64,000 nucleotides of DNA from Desulfurococcales archaeon (GCA_009904015.1 WYEQ01000002.1:1-64000), one strand, 5' to 3'. Positions 51,750 to 61,497 are shown, counted from the stretch's first letter. Notes: generated by a model from the sequence alone, not told the origin. Numbers and translations are program-made.

Positions 51750-53261
51750 ATGCTTACGGCTGAAGTGGCATGGGAGCTTCTAGCGTCAACAGGGCTTAGC
51801 TTAGCGAGGATGGTTGCTTCCTACATAATCTCCTTCGTAGTAGCTGTCTTCACCGGCGTGGCCATGGCCAAGAACAAGTATGTTGAGGCCGTTATGCTGC
51901 CATTGCTAGATGTGCTGCAGTCTATACCCATACTTGGCTTCCTCCCAGCAGCGCTTGTCGTGTTCGTCAGGGTGCTGGGGCCAGCCGTTGGCGCTGAGCT
52001 AAGCGCCGTCTTCCTTCTCTTCACGAGCCTTGTCTGGAACATGATTTTCGGTGTCTACACATCCGTTAAATCGCTTGAGAGCTCGGTGGATGACTTGGCG
52101 AGGGTTTACAGGCTGCCTCTACTGCACCGGTACATGTACATCTACTTGCCGGCATCAAGGAACTCTGTAATCGCTAACAGCATTGTATCGTGGGCTGGGG
52201 GCTGGTTTTTCCTGACAAGCGCTGAGGTTCTATCAATAGGCAAGACCGAGTACAGCTTAAGGGGGCTTGGCTCATTCATAATCAAAACGTACGCGCAGGG
52301 CGACCAAACAGCTTACGTAGCCGGGCTAACCATGCTCTTCGCCGTTATTCTCCTATCATACCTGCTTTTGTGGAACCCGGTAGCCATGAAGTACACGCAG
52401 ACAAAAGCTCTCGTAGGCTTCACCAGGGTGTACGAGGAGCTGGAAAAAGCTGTCTCAAGAATCCGGGGACTAATATGGGAGAGGCTATCCTCCGCATACA
52501 GCGTGATTAGGAGGAAGAAGGGGAGGCTGGCAGTAGCCATTCTCTTCCCCATTATCCTTGATGTAGCTAGCCTCAATAACATAGACCTTTCTACTACTAG
52601 CTGGCTGAGCGGGTCATGGATATACATAGAGGAGTTCTTAGTTAACCTGCCACTTACGGCCCTGAGGGTGTATGGAGTGATGGCGGCTGGACTCGCGCTA
52701 ACAATCATTCTAGCGTACATATCGCACATGATGCCCAGGCTTAGCAAGGCAATAGTCATGCTGGGCGAGGTGTTATCTTCTATCCCAGCCATGATGTGGT
52801 GGCCCATCCTGTTGCCCGCTCTCGGGGGGTTCCCAACAGGAATCATGTTTTTTATCTATATGCAGGGCTCCATATGGTACGTTTTCTTTAACACGATTAT
52901 TTTCGGCCTAACCCGCGTTACAAGGGAGCTCGATGAGCTATCGGAGATATACGGTGTAAGGGGGAGGCTGTATATAACGAAAATATTTATACCATCCATC
53001 ATGCCAAGCATAGTTGCGGGGAGCATATCATCGTCAGGTGGCGCTTGGAATGCATCAATAGTAGCTGAGCACATTCGCCTCGGGGAACTAAACATTGATG
53101 TGGGCGGGGTTGGAAGCTTACTGAGCAGGTATGCGGAGATGGGTGATATGTACGGCGTGGTGTTAACATCGCTCCTCATGAGCGTAACTATAGTTGTTAT
53201 CAACAAGCTTCTGTGGGCTAGGCTTGTAAGAAAAATAGGTGGCACATATGTCATTGAGTAG
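51750..53261 (+). CDS. fused double permease of an SsuC/TauC-type ABC importer
   Basis: 503 residues, two binding-protein-dependent permease domains in tandem. First domain: VAMAKNKYVEAVMLPLLDVLQS and YLPASRNSVIANSIVSWAGG (EAA-like loop); second: LGEVLSSIPAMMWWPILLPA and FIPSIMPSIVAGSISSSGGA. About eleven membrane segments. The class imports nitrate, sulfonates, bicarbonate or riboflavin precursors; no binding protein is adjacent, so the ligand is open. Start TTG or ATG around 51750; an A+T-rich promoter precedes it between the divergent genes. Confidence 0.85.
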   Translation: MLTAEVAWELLASTGLSLARMVASYIISFVVAVFTGVAMAKNKYVEAVMLPLLDVLQSIPILGFLPAALVVFVRVLGPAVGAELSAVFLLFTSLVWNMIFGVYTSVKSLESSVDDLARVYRLPLLHRYMYIYLPASRNSVIANSIVSWAGGWFFLTSAEVLSIGKTEYSLRGLGSFIIKTYAQGDQTAYVAGLTMLFAVILLSYLLLWNPVAMKYTQTKALVGFTRVYEELEKAVSRIRGLIWERLSSAYSVIRRKKGRLAVAILFPIILDVASLNNIDLSTTSWLSGSWIYIEEFLVNLPLTALRVYGVMAAGLALTIILAYISHMMPRLSKAIVMLGEVLSSIPAMMWWPILLPALGGFPTGIMFFIYMQGSIWYVFFNTIIFGLTRVTRELDELSEIYGVRGRLYITKIFIPSIMPSIVAGSISSSGGAWNASIVAEHIRLGELNIDVGGVGSLLSRYAEMGDMYGVVLTSLLMSVTIVVINKLLWARLVRKIGGTYVIE

Positions 53262-53997
53262 AGACATCGTCATCGAGGTAAAGGAGGTATCCAAGAGCTA
53301 CGCAACAGGCGGCAGGGAAGTCGAGGTCTTAAGGAACATCAGCTTCGCCGCTGGAAGGGAGTTCGTCGCTGTTCTGGGCCCTAGCGGCTGTGGGAAGTCG
53401 ACTTTGCTGAGAATAATAGCGGGGGTTGAGAAGCCGAGCAGAGGGGAGGTCGTCTTCCACCTTGACGGGAAGCCCTCTATTGGCTTCGTTTTCCAGTTCC
53501 CAACTCTTCTCCCATGGCTAACCGTTGAGGAAAACGTGCTACTGCCCCTGATGGCCAGAGGAATGAGCAAAAAGGAGGCGTTGGGCAACGCTTATAGAGC
53601 ACTAAAGATTGTCGGGCTCTATGAGTTCAGGGACTTTTACCCAAACGAGCTCAGCGGGGGAATGAGGCAGAGAGTAAACTTAGCCCGCGCAATAGCCGTG
53701 AACCCGGACATCCTACTGATGGATGAGCCTTTCTCAAACCTTGACCCACTAACAGCGGAGAACCTGAGAAGCGAGATACTGGATATATGGTTATCATCAC
53801 TGTTGCCCATAAAAACCATAATAATGGTTACCCATAACGTTGAGGAAGCAGTGCTGATGTCAGATAAAATCGTTGTTTTATCGCCGAGGCCGGCCACAGT
53901 AGTGAGGATAATAGAGAACACGCTTCCAAGGCCGCGGAGCAGAAAGGCAAGCGAAGTACAGGAGCTGGTAGATAAGGTATACGAGTACGTCAGCTAG
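53248..53997 (+). CDS. SsuB/TauB-type ABC importer ATPase
   Basis: About 249 residues. Walker A GPSGCGKSTLLR, Q-loop FVFQFPTLLPWLTVEENVLL, signature LSGGMRQRVNLARAIA, Walker B ILLMDEPFSNLD, switch MVTHNVEEAV. It lacks the C-terminal AAA-associated domain, which is coded separately at 51158. ATG 53248 has AGGTGG five bases before it; GTG 53239 would be a longer start. Overlaps the permease gene. Confidence 0.9.
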   Translation: MSLSRDIVIEVKEVSKSYATGGREVEVLRNISFAAGREFVAVLGPSGCGKSTLLRIIAGVEKPSRGEVVFHLDGKPSIGFVFQFPTLLPWLTVEENVLLPLMARGMSKKEALGNAYRALKIVGLYEFRDFYPNELSGGMRQRVNLARAIAVNPDILLMDEPFSNLDPLTAENLRSEILDIWLSSLLPIKTIIMVTHNVEEAVLMSDKIVVLSPRPATVVRIIENTLPRPRSRKASEVQELVDKVYEYVS

Positions 53998-54103
53998 TCA
54001 TCCTTCTTGGAAAGCAAGGCTTTGAGCCTCAACCATCCACGAAACTCCTATTCCCAATCATGATTTACTCAGACTCTATGTTTACATTTCATTGACTATG
54101 CCT

Positions 54104-54399
54104 TTAGACCCTGGTGTAGACCTCCACTCCATGTTTCGCCGCTACTTCTCGTGCTTCTTTATTAATTAATTGAGTTATTATGACTAATCTTGGCTTTATT
54201 CCTGTACTCCTCTCGTATAATCTTCATTTTCTCCACAGCGTTGAGACATCCCAAATGGACTTGCCTTTACCTCTACTAATACATGTGCACTATTTTTAAT
54301 CAGAACATCTACTTCTACCTGTGAAGGGCAGCCGTGAACCTCGCCTGCTTTATCATAGTAAAAAATTTTTATACAGTAAAAAATCACTACTATACACAA
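54104..54399 (-). pseudogene. truncated DUF3782-type PD-(D/E)XK protein
   Basis: Frame one reads EVDVLIKNSAHVLVEVKASP (the D-x(n)-E-x-K nuclease core) and then shifts: VEKMKIIREEYR in a second frame and GIKPRLVIITQLINKEAREV, VAAKHGVEVYTRV to the stop in a third. The order is exactly that of archaeal DUF3782 proteins, but the N-terminal half is missing and there are two frameshifts. Confidence 0.7.
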
Positions 54400-54477
54400 A
54401 TTATATTAATAATTATATATACTTCAACGACTATTGATACATCTACGTGTTCGACGTTAGAATACTAAGTGGTTTAT

Positions 54478-54957
54478 ATGAGGCTTTGGTCTTTACATCC
54501 AATGTATTTAGATAAGGTTGGTTTGGTCGCACTATGGAGAGAGGGCTTATTAGCTAGACGCGTGCTTCAAGGTTTGACGCGGGGTTATAGAAATCATCCC
54601 CAACTCTACAGGTTCAAAATTTATGAAAAGCCCTTAGATCTCATTGATGCGTACTTATATCAGGTCTACCTGGAGGCTTCTAGGCGGGGCTACAAATTCG
54701 ACATCTCGAAAATCAAGGTGATAGAGCTAATAGGCGTTGCATCAGTGACTCGTGGCCAACTCATATATGAGTACAAACACCTGCTCGGAAAACTAGAAAA
54801 ACGCGATAAAAAATGGCTGGAAAAAATTAGAACAATTAAACCGGAGGAGTTACGCGCAAACCCTGTATTCAATGTAGTTGAAGGTGGAGTGGAAGAATGG
54901 GAGAAGAGAGCCTGGAAATATCCCAAAAAAAGGTTCTTCTTTGCTCAGGTCCATTAG
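54478..54957 (+). CDS. pyrimidine dimer DNA glycosylase (Pyr_excise family)
   Basis: 159 residues. N-terminus MRLWSLHPMYLDKVGLVALW, then LTRGYRNHPQLYRFK and VVEGGVEEWEKRAWKYPKKR, the archaeal/bacterial relatives of T4 endonuclease V that remove UV-made thymine dimers. In T4 the residue after Met is the catalytic Thr; in this branch Arg follows Met. ATG 54478 is chosen because the family begins with M-R-L-W. Single gene. Confidence 0.82.
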   Translation: MRLWSLHPMYLDKVGLVALWREGLLARRVLQGLTRGYRNHPQLYRFKIYEKPLDLIDAYLYQVYLEASRRGYKFDISKIKVIELIGVASVTRGQLIYEYKHLLGKLEKRDKKWLEKIRTIKPEELRANPVFNVVEGGVEEWEKRAWKYPKKRFFFAQVH

Positions 54958-55622
54958 ATAGATAGATTGTGGTCAAAAGCCAAACAATGAGAAATGTAGT
55001 ATTTTTAAGATTTCTCGCTCACGGTTGCTTTAGTAATCAATTTTTGTTTTTGGTTTTGAGGTTCATGCCAGCTTTCTCAATATATATATATATGGTTTAT
55101 CTTTTCATCATCATCATCTACGCACTATGAGCCACTAACTGAGAACCTCTTAGAGAAGCTCTCTTCAGCAAAATATGATGCCTAGCTTAAAAAGGGGAAA
55201 ATTAGAGAGGGGGATAAATACCTTAATGAGAAGTCTAGGCTAATGTGACATCACCTAAGGTTGTAGGTTTAGCGAAATGACATTAATACGCAACCTCATA
55301 GATGATTGAAGCACTGCTCCAGGTTCATGCTGACAAAGCCTATATTAGTGCTTCGTGTCGTTTGACTCAACAGCCACCTATAATACAGCACTAACCGCTT
55401 GTAAGTAGTAAGCGTAGCGGAAGTCCTTGTATGAGACACTTAAAAACTTGAATTGAAGAGAACGATCATCCAGGGACAAACTGTTTCAAGATATAATTTT
55501 GACAATGTTGATTAACTAGAGGTTTATCTACTTTGATGCAATAATTAAAAGCTTGTCTTCCTATCAAAATTATTATTTTGAGAGTTCTTGCTTTATTATG
55601 TATTTAGGTTGTTTAATGCACA
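54958..55622. other. intergenic stretch with a possible small relic
   Basis: 665 bases. A TA run (55080-55092) and CAT repeats (55106-55116). On the plus strand 55122-55260 reads HYEPLTENLLEKLSSAKYDA, stop, LKKGKIREGDKYLNEKSRLM, stop, which looks like a worn coding piece of the PaREP-like kind. Nothing else recognised. Confidence 0.35.
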
Positions 55623-58031
55623 GTGATTGAGATGGGCAATAAGGTTCTTAGCACTAAGGATTTTGAGCGTCTCTCGCTAAAGGAGGCCTTCGAATTGCTT
55701 GGTTCGAGGCCTAATGGGATAAGCGATGTGGAAGCGAAGAGGAGATTAATTGTTTATGGACTTAACGTTATTGAGGAAAAGAAGGAAAACCCTGTACTAG
55801 AGTTATTAAAGAAGTTCTGGGGACCTATGCCCTGGCTTCTAGAGATCGCAATAATACTCTCCCTCTTCATTGGACACGTTGTTGAAGCCGTTATAATTAC
55901 GCTTCTTCTGGTCATTAATGCAGTTATAGGATTTCTTCATCATGAATCTAGTAGAAAAGTCCTGGAAATGCTGAAGTCTAAGCTGGCTCCTCGGGCTAAA
56001 GTTTTTAGAAATGGAGTCCTCAGAGACGTTGAGGCGGCTTTAATTGTTCCAGGTGACGTTATTGTCGTTGAACTCGGCGACGTTGTGCCGGCTGATTGCA
56101 AGGTTGTAGAGGGGGAGGTCTCGGTTGACCAATCGATTTTAACTGGAGAAAGCCTGCCAGTTGAAGTATCTTCTGGTGGAGTTATTTTCGCTGGGTCAAT
56201 CATTAAGAGGGGAAGGGCCAGATGCCTCGTAGTAAACACAGGTAGGAACACCTATTTTGGTAAAACTGTGGAGCTTGTCAGAATAGCTAGACCGAGGTCA
56301 CACACGGAGGAAGTAATGCTAGCAATAACGAAGTATTCGATGTTCACAGGAGTAATGGTGATGATAGCCGCGGACATATACATTTTCTTCTCAGGTTTAA
56401 AGAACGAAATCATCTCGATAATAACATTTGATTTAGCTATACTAATGGGATGCGTGCCGGTCGCTCTCCCAGCAGTTATGACAATAATGCAGGCCGCTGG
56501 AGCACGTGAACTAGCACAAAAAAGCGTCTTGGTAACAAGGCTAGATGCTGTTGAAGATGCCGCCTCAGTGGACATCCTCTGCCTGGATAAAACAGGTACA
56601 ATTACAATGGGGTCTCTAGAGGTAAGCGAGGTAATACCAATCAGTGTAGGTAGTGAGAAAGAGGTCTTGGAGCTTGCTTTATACGCCTCACCAGAGGACT
56701 CGGAGAGCCCAATAGACATCGCGATAATCAAAAAAGCTAAAGAACTCGGTGTTACCAGGAGAGGAAAACAAATCTCACTAACGCCCTTCGACCCTTCAAT
56801 TAAAAGGAGCGAGGGAGTCATCGAGCTAGGGGAGAAGAAAATAAGGATAGCTCTAGGAGCTCCACAAGTAATCATTAGTTTATGCAGAGAAACCCCGCAA
56901 GGCCTCGAGCAAGTACTAGTAAAACTCGCTGAAAGGGGGTTAAGAGCTCTTCTTGTTGCTTATGGCGAAGAAGGAAAGGCATTGACTGTGGCCGGGGTTA
57001 TCGGTCTCTCTGATCCTCCAAGACCAGACTCGGCAGAGCTCATAAGCGAACTGAAAAAGCTGGGCATAAAGCCATTAATGTTAACTGGAGATAGCTTCCC
57101 AATAGCTAGGGAGACTGCAAAAAAAGTTGGAATCGGTGAAAAGGGATACCCACTTTTACGTATAAAGGAGAAGCTCGGGGAGATTGTAGAGAGCATTGAT
57201 TTTATAGCAGAGGTTTACCCCGAAGATAAATACGCTGTCGTCAAGGCTCTTCAGGAGAAAGGACACATGGTTGGCATGACCGGTGACGGGGTAAATGATG
57301 CCCCAGCACTACGCCAAGCTGAGCTCGGTATAGCTGTTAGTGGAGCAACTGACATCGCCAAGAGGTCGGCCGGAGTAGTTCTTTTAGCCCCTGGACTAAG
57401 AGGAATAGTAGACGTTATAGATATTAGTAGAAGAGTTTTTCAAAGAGCCCTTACATGGATTTTAAATAAAATAGCAAAGGTCATACAGTTCACTCTTCTC
57501 CTACCACTTGGATTGTTGTGGCTACACTACGATGTGTTATCATTAATGGGTATGACACTACTTATATTTGCTAATGACTTCGCGACAATGTCTCTCTCAA
57601 CAGATAATGCCTCGCCCTCGCTTAGTCCAAGAAAGTGGAGGATACAGAGCCTTTTTGTATCTTCACTAGTTGTGGGAATAGCATTACTCGTAGAGGCCAT
57701 ACTAGCTATATACATAGGACTCAGAGTATTCAACCTAAACATGAAACAAATGCAAACATTCACACTGCTCAACATGGTCTATATAAGCCAGTTCAGAGTC
57801 CTTATACTCAGAGAGAGAAATTACTTCTGGAGAAGTAAACCAGGTAAAATGCTCATAACATCTATAGTTGGCGTGATCATAGCCTATACGTTACTGGGAA
57901 TATCAGGACTAATAATAGAGCCAGTTTCAGTCAACGCGGTGCTCTTCTCGCTGGCATACTCCACAATATTCACGCTAAGCATAGACCCCATAAAAGTACT
58001 TATGTTTAAGAAAATAGGTTTGATTAGCTAA
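55623..58031 (+). CDS. proton-type P-type ATPase (type IIIA)
   Basis: 802 residues. Phosphorylation motif DKTGTIT with D322, actuator TGES, ATP-site residues, hinge MVGMTGDGVNDAPALRQAEL, and GIAVSGATDIAKRSAGVVLL. Length, the short N-terminus (LSLKEAFELLGSRPNGISDV) and NDNASPSLSP-like TDNASPSLSPRKWRIQ match the plasma-membrane proton pump family found in fungi, plants and some archaea. Would export protons or a monovalent ion and help pH homeostasis. GTG 55623 has AGGTTG upstream; ATG 55632 is possible. Confidence 0.93.
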   Translation: MIEMGNKVLSTKDFERLSLKEAFELLGSRPNGISDVEAKRRLIVYGLNVIEEKKENPVLELLKKFWGPMPWLLEIAIILSLFIGHVVEAVIITLLLVINAVIGFLHHESSRKVLEMLKSKLAPRAKVFRNGVLRDVEAALIVPGDVIVVELGDVVPADCKVVEGEVSVDQSILTGESLPVEVSSGGVIFAGSIIKRGRARCLVVNTGRNTYFGKTVELVRIARPRSHTEEVMLAITKYSMFTGVMVMIAADIYIFFSGLKNEIISIITFDLAILMGCVPVALPAVMTIMQAAGARELAQKSVLVTRLDAVEDAASVDILCLDKTGTITMGSLEVSEVIPISVGSEKEVLELALYASPEDSESPIDIAIIKKAKELGVTRRGKQISLTPFDPSIKRSEGVIELGEKKIRIALGAPQVIISLCRETPQGLEQVLVKLAERGLRALLVAYGEEGKALTVAGVIGLSDPPRPDSAELISELKKLGIKPLMLTGDSFPIARETAKKVGIGEKGYPLLRIKEKLGEIVESIDFIAEVYPEDKYAVVKALQEKGHMVGMTGDGVNDAPALRQAELGIAVSGATDIAKRSAGVVLLAPGLRGIVDVIDISRRVFQRALTWILNKIAKVIQFTLLLPLGLLWLHYDVLSLMGMTLLIFANDFATMSLSTDNASPSLSPRKWRIQSLFVSSLVVGIALLVEAILAIYIGLRVFNLNMKQMQTFTLLNMVYISQFRVLILRERNYFWRSKPGKMLITSIVGVIIAYTLLGISGLIIEPVSVNAVLFSLAYSTIFTLSIDPIKVLMFKKIGLIS

Positions 58032-58440
58032 ATATTAGCCATCCATTCTCCGAGCCGTGGAACGAGTTTAACAGCGTCGGAGGCAAAATGTTCTTTAAGA
58101 ATAGAGGCGCGGACCCCAAAACACCATATGGAGAGTATTACAAATAAATACAAATTACTAATAGGCTCAGCAAAGACACAGCTAATCCTACCAGGAATGA
58201 TAATGCTCAGAAGATCTTCTTCAAACTACCGAAGCTCGAGAAGTAAAAACGAGCTCCCTAAATTCATATCAAGAGTCATCCAGATTTGGTGCAAGCTGAC
58301 CTCCTTTTCGCCCTAAAGGGAGAGGGTTCTCGCTAAGGCATAGAGAAAGTAAGCTGAGCTACTATTGTTAAACTCATGTTAATGCATAAAAAACAAAAAT
58401 TATCGTCTACACAATGTGTTATGATTTGAGGTATTAGTGC
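58032..58440. other. intergenic stretch with an element end
   Basis: 409 bases without a gene apart from the right-end fragment D listed separately; AT-rich promoter side of the phosphatase gene near 58380-58430. Confidence 0.45.
58296..58340 (-). mobile_element. right-end fragment of the IS200/IS605-type element, copy D
   Basis: On the minus strand it reads AGAACCCTCTCCCTTTAGGG, CGAAAAGGAGGTCAG, ending at 58296: the right end of copies A-C. No left end or core was found, so it is a solo fragment. Following bases: CTTGCACCAAATC. Confidence 0.6.
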
Positions 58441-59163
58441 ATGAAACGCGTAGGCGTTTTATTTGATTTTGATGGTACCTTAAGTCCCTTGAACGTGAGC
58501 CGAGATGATGCAAAGATTCGTGATGATGTTGCCGCGGTGCTCAAGGAGCTGGCTAAAAGGTATGTGCTTGGTGTGGCTAGTAGTAAGGATTGTAAATTCC
58601 TTTTAAGTAAGGCTCCGTTCTTTCATAGCTATGTTTGTGTTAATGGCTTAGAAATTCTAACTAACGAATATTTATTGCTTGACTCCGTAGTTATTGGAAA
58701 GAACTTGCTCAAGGCTATTGAAGATGTGTATTTTGACGCTAAGAGGTTGCAAAATGCGATTATTGAGGAGAAGAGGTCTTTACTGGGTTTTCTGTTGGGT
58801 ATTAGTATTGATTGGAGGGGATATGGAAAACCGCCTGAGAATCTGAATAATGTGATTAAAACAGCTTCTTTTAAGGGATTACACATCGTTAGCTATAAGC
58901 ACAATCCTTTCGTAGATATCTATGTGTCTAGAAAAAATAAAGGTGAAGCTGTTAAGATGCTGAAAGCTATACTTAACTTGGAAAAGCTCATATATGCGGG
59001 AGACGGGGAGAACGATATACCTGCATTTAAGGTAGCTGACATTGCTGTTTTGGTACGACATGAATTTAACCAGGAACTAGAGTTAGATGTAGATTATGAG
59101 GTTAAATTTGAAGAGCTGAGTAAATGGTTGGTTGACTATGTTGTTTCAGGTAGATTACCTTAG
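58441..59163 (+). CDS. HAD-family sugar phosphatase (trehalose-6-phosphatase-like)
   Basis: 240 residues. HAD motif I DFDGTLSPL with D9 and D11, motif II LGVASSKD, motif IV IYAGDGENDIPAF near residue 182. A cap domain sits between. The class includes trehalose-6-P and mannosyl-3-phosphoglycerate phosphatases. The order phosphatase, MscS-like channel, glycosyltransferase equals the compatible-solute operon of Thermoproteus tenax, so a role in trehalose or a related osmolyte is likely (inference). ATG 58441 with GAGGT ahead. Overlaps the channel gene by 26 bases. Confidence 0.82.
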   Translation: MKRVGVLFDFDGTLSPLNVSRDDAKIRDDVAAVLKELAKRYVLGVASSKDCKFLLSKAPFFHSYVCVNGLEILTNEYLLLDSVVIGKNLLKAIEDVYFDAKRLQNAIIEEKRSLLGFLLGISIDWRGYGKPPENLNNVIKTASFKGLHIVSYKHNPFVDIYVSRKNKGEAVKMLKAILNLEKLIYAGDGENDIPAFKVADIAVLVRHEFNQELELDVDYEVKFEELSKWLVDYVVSGRLP

Positions 59164-59758
59164 CTTGCTACGAGCAATAGGTTTTGGAGCTCTCACAATC
59201 CTAGTAGGTTATGTAGCGGGATTTCTAGTTAAACGATTTATTCGCTATGTTCTTGCAAAAGTGGGCTTTGATGAATGGTTTAAGAAGTTTGCCATAGGTA
59301 AAGCTATATTACGGAGTGGATATGTAGCTAGCGAGTTCTTCGGGCTCGTTGTTTCCTGGATCATATATATAACGGCTACGTTGTTAGCTGTGGCTATAGC
59401 TGCCGCAAATCTGGGTTTCACCGAGATTTCTGAACCTTTGTATCGCGTAGTCTCGGTATACGTGATAGGATTTGCCAAGGCCTTTGCAATATTGATTGTA
59501 GGCTATATACTTATAGATGCATTCATAGGGTACATATATAAAAGCACGGAATTGAGAAGCGAAGCATCGTTTTTAATGCCTGTTGCAGAGTACTTAAGAA
59601 TACTATTTTACATAGCAGTACTGGTGTTTGCTTTAGAGCAAGGCGGTTTGAACGTCAGATCGCTATATATTTTGTTAACGCCCATTATATGGGGCTTGAC
59701 AATAACTATGATTATAATAATACTAGCTAACTTAGTGCAGCAGGTCATTAAGAAATGA
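59138..59758 (+). CDS. MscS-like small membrane channel protein
   Basis: About 206 residues, four membrane segments (LLRAIGFGALTILVGYVAGF, YVASEFFGLVVSWIIYITAT, VYVIGFAKAFAILIVGYILI, and a C-terminal one). It has the shape of the membrane part of mechanosensitive channels without the cytoplasmic MscS domain. ATG 59138 overlaps the phosphatase gene by 26 bases; TTG 59132 is an alternative. Its place between phosphatase and glycosyltransferase supports an osmotic-release function. Confidence 0.7.
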   Translation: MLFQVDYLSLLRAIGFGALTILVGYVAGFLVKRFIRYVLAKVGFDEWFKKFAIGKAILRSGYVASEFFGLVVSWIIYITATLLAVAIAAANLGFTEISEPLYRVVSVYVIGFAKAFAILIVGYILIDAFIGYIYKSTELRSEASFLMPVAEYLRILFYIAVLVFALEQGGLNVRSLYILLTPIIWGLTITMIIIILANLVQQVIKK

Positions 59759-61014
59759 AGTTCTTTTCGGTAATGTACCAAACATCTTATAGTAAAGGAC
59801 AAGAGCTAGTTGCACAGAGAATGGTTAAATGGGCTAAGCGGTTAAATTACGAGGCGTGGCTTATTACTAGCATATATCATGATGGCGAGGCTGTGATGCC
59901 TCTTGACAGAGTTTTGAAAAGCGAAGAAGGTTATTTGATGTTTGAAAAAGACCCTAAGATAGGTCTCCCGGTGATTAGGGTTGATAGCTTTAAAACCTTT
60001 TGGCCTCCCAGACGAATAATGTTTAGAGACTTCATTACAATTCTTAGAAGACTTGATGAAAAGCTAGGCATAGATTTTATAGTGACTCACTCAACTCTTT
60101 GGAACGGCCCCGAGGAGGTTTCTAGATGGGTTATATGGAAAAGGCTTATGATGAGTCTAGGTGAGGCCACTCGCACCACTATATATGGTCATATCTCGCA
60201 CTACCAACCCCCAGACCCCACTAGATATGAGCCCGTTGAAAGAGCTTATAGAATGGCCTGGAATGCAACAGCGTTTCCCATGATTTTTAAGTCTGCTGAT
60301 TTAGTAATATGTGTCACAGGCATTGAAGCTGAGGATATGATAAATCACGGTGCAAGGCCTGAGCAAATTCACATTTTTCCAGGTGGGCTAGACGATGACT
60401 TAGCAATGCTTATAGAGACCGCTAAACCAGCGGAGTTTTTAGAAAAATATAACATAAACAGAGATAGTTACGTGATTTCCTATTTAGGTACCATTGAGGA
60501 GAGAAAAAATCCATTAGCTATTGTTAAGGTAGCTAAGAAGCTAAGAAAACTGAGAAACGTGGTGTTTGTTATTGCAGGTAAACCTGGAGATCAGTGGCAT
60601 GAAGTTGTTAGGGAGGCTAAAAGCCTAGAAAACGTAGTAATTACAGGCGAGCTAAGCGAAGAGATGAAGGCCTCCTTAATTAAAGCATCATACCTAAACA
60701 TAATTATGTCCAAAATGGAGGCTTTGGGATTAACGCAAATAGAATTCATGTATGGAGGCGTCCCAGTAATAAGTAGTGGTACCTATGGTCAGAAATGGCT
60801 AATAACAAACAATGTTGACGGAATAATCGTTAATGGGCCTAACGATATTGAAGGCGCAGCTAAAGCAATTGAAGAGCTAATTAAAAATCCAAACAAAAGA
60901 GAGGAGATGTCCATTAATGCTCGCGAAAAAGCCTCCTCATTATTAATGTCCAAGCTCATGAAACAGCTCTTAAGTAAAGCTAAGACAATTTATGAAACCA
61001 GTAAAAAGCTGTAA
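59755..61014 (+). CDS. GT4-family glycosyltransferase (trehalose synthase-like)
   Basis: 419 residues, two Rossmann lobes. N-terminal VMYQTSYSKGQELVAQRMVK, HIFPGGLDDD at the domain border, SYLGTIEERKNPLAIVKVAK, FVIAGKPGDQWHEVVREAKS, and donor-site MSKMEALGLTQIEFMYGGVP. GT4 enzymes use NDP-sugars; with the phosphatase and channel it is likely to make an osmolyte or its phosphate. ATG overlaps the channel stop by 4 bases (ATGA). Last gene of the unit. Confidence 0.87.
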   Translation: MKFFSVMYQTSYSKGQELVAQRMVKWAKRLNYEAWLITSIYHDGEAVMPLDRVLKSEEGYLMFEKDPKIGLPVIRVDSFKTFWPPRRIMFRDFITILRRLDEKLGIDFIVTHSTLWNGPEEVSRWVIWKRLMMSLGEATRTTIYGHISHYQPPDPTRYEPVERAYRMAWNATAFPMIFKSADLVICVTGIEAEDMINHGARPEQIHIFPGGLDDDLAMLIETAKPAEFLEKYNINRDSYVISYLGTIEERKNPLAIVKVAKKLRKLRNVVFVIAGKPGDQWHEVVREAKSLENVVITGELSEEMKASLIKASYLNIIMSKMEALGLTQIEFMYGGVPVISSGTYGQKWLITNNVDGIIVNGPNDIEGAAKAIEELIKNPNKREEMSINAREKASSLLMSKLMKQLLSKAKTIYETSKKL

Positions 61015-61129
61015 CATTGAACACGATGCTGAGAAATCGCTACACAGCTCGCTTACGCGTGAAAATCAGGCTTTCAAAGACGCATATAAATCGCATTTTG
61101 AGGTTCTTCCAGCGAAGACTATTAGACTC

Positions 61130-61497
61130 GATAACACTATTATGGATATGATGGTTTTACGGCAAAATACCTATCTGGGCCGGTCTATTCTAGGCGTCTC
61201 GGCCGTAGTCTCGGAGATTTGGTAGAGGTATATGAAGAGTTCAAGAAGGTGCTGGAAAGAGTAGAGCTACTAAACATGCCTGAGCCTCCTCCGAGAATGA
61301 TTAGTGGAGAACCCGTTGCATGGCTTTTAGACACGTCTGCTGTTCGCACATTGATACACGAGCATGTATTAGAGGCGTTGAAGGGCAGAGTCGAAGACCC
61401 GGTTAGAATAATAGAGGGGCTAATGAGGGAGGGCTTATTACTGGAGACGGGGTACGGAGAAGTAGCGTACTTCGTAAGGAACTTCAAGCATAGATAG
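61130..61497 (+). pseudogene. internally deleted radical-SAM protein remnant
   Basis: The frame reads YLSGPVYSRRLGRSLGDLVE and continues to FVRNFKHR. G-P-V-x-S-R-R-L-G-R-S-L-G is the N-terminal signature of COG0731-type radical-SAM proteins, but instead of going on to the CxxxCxxC cluster the frame passes at once into a C-terminal-like helical part (VYEEFKKVLERVELLNMPEP, VEDPVRIIEGLMREGLLLET). So about the central 200 residues are gone. The only canonical start, TTG 61219, would give a 92-residue fragment. No ribosome-binding site. Confidence 0.6.

Noticed and set aside
54958-55622. Replication origin (AT runs, repeats)
   Set aside because: No origin recognition boxes or orc1/cdc6 gene; the TA run alone is not evidence.
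60992-61225. 77-codon frame between the glycosyltransferase and the radical-SAM remnant
   Set aside because: Overlaps the transferase end, has random composition and lies out of frame with the radical-SAM signature.
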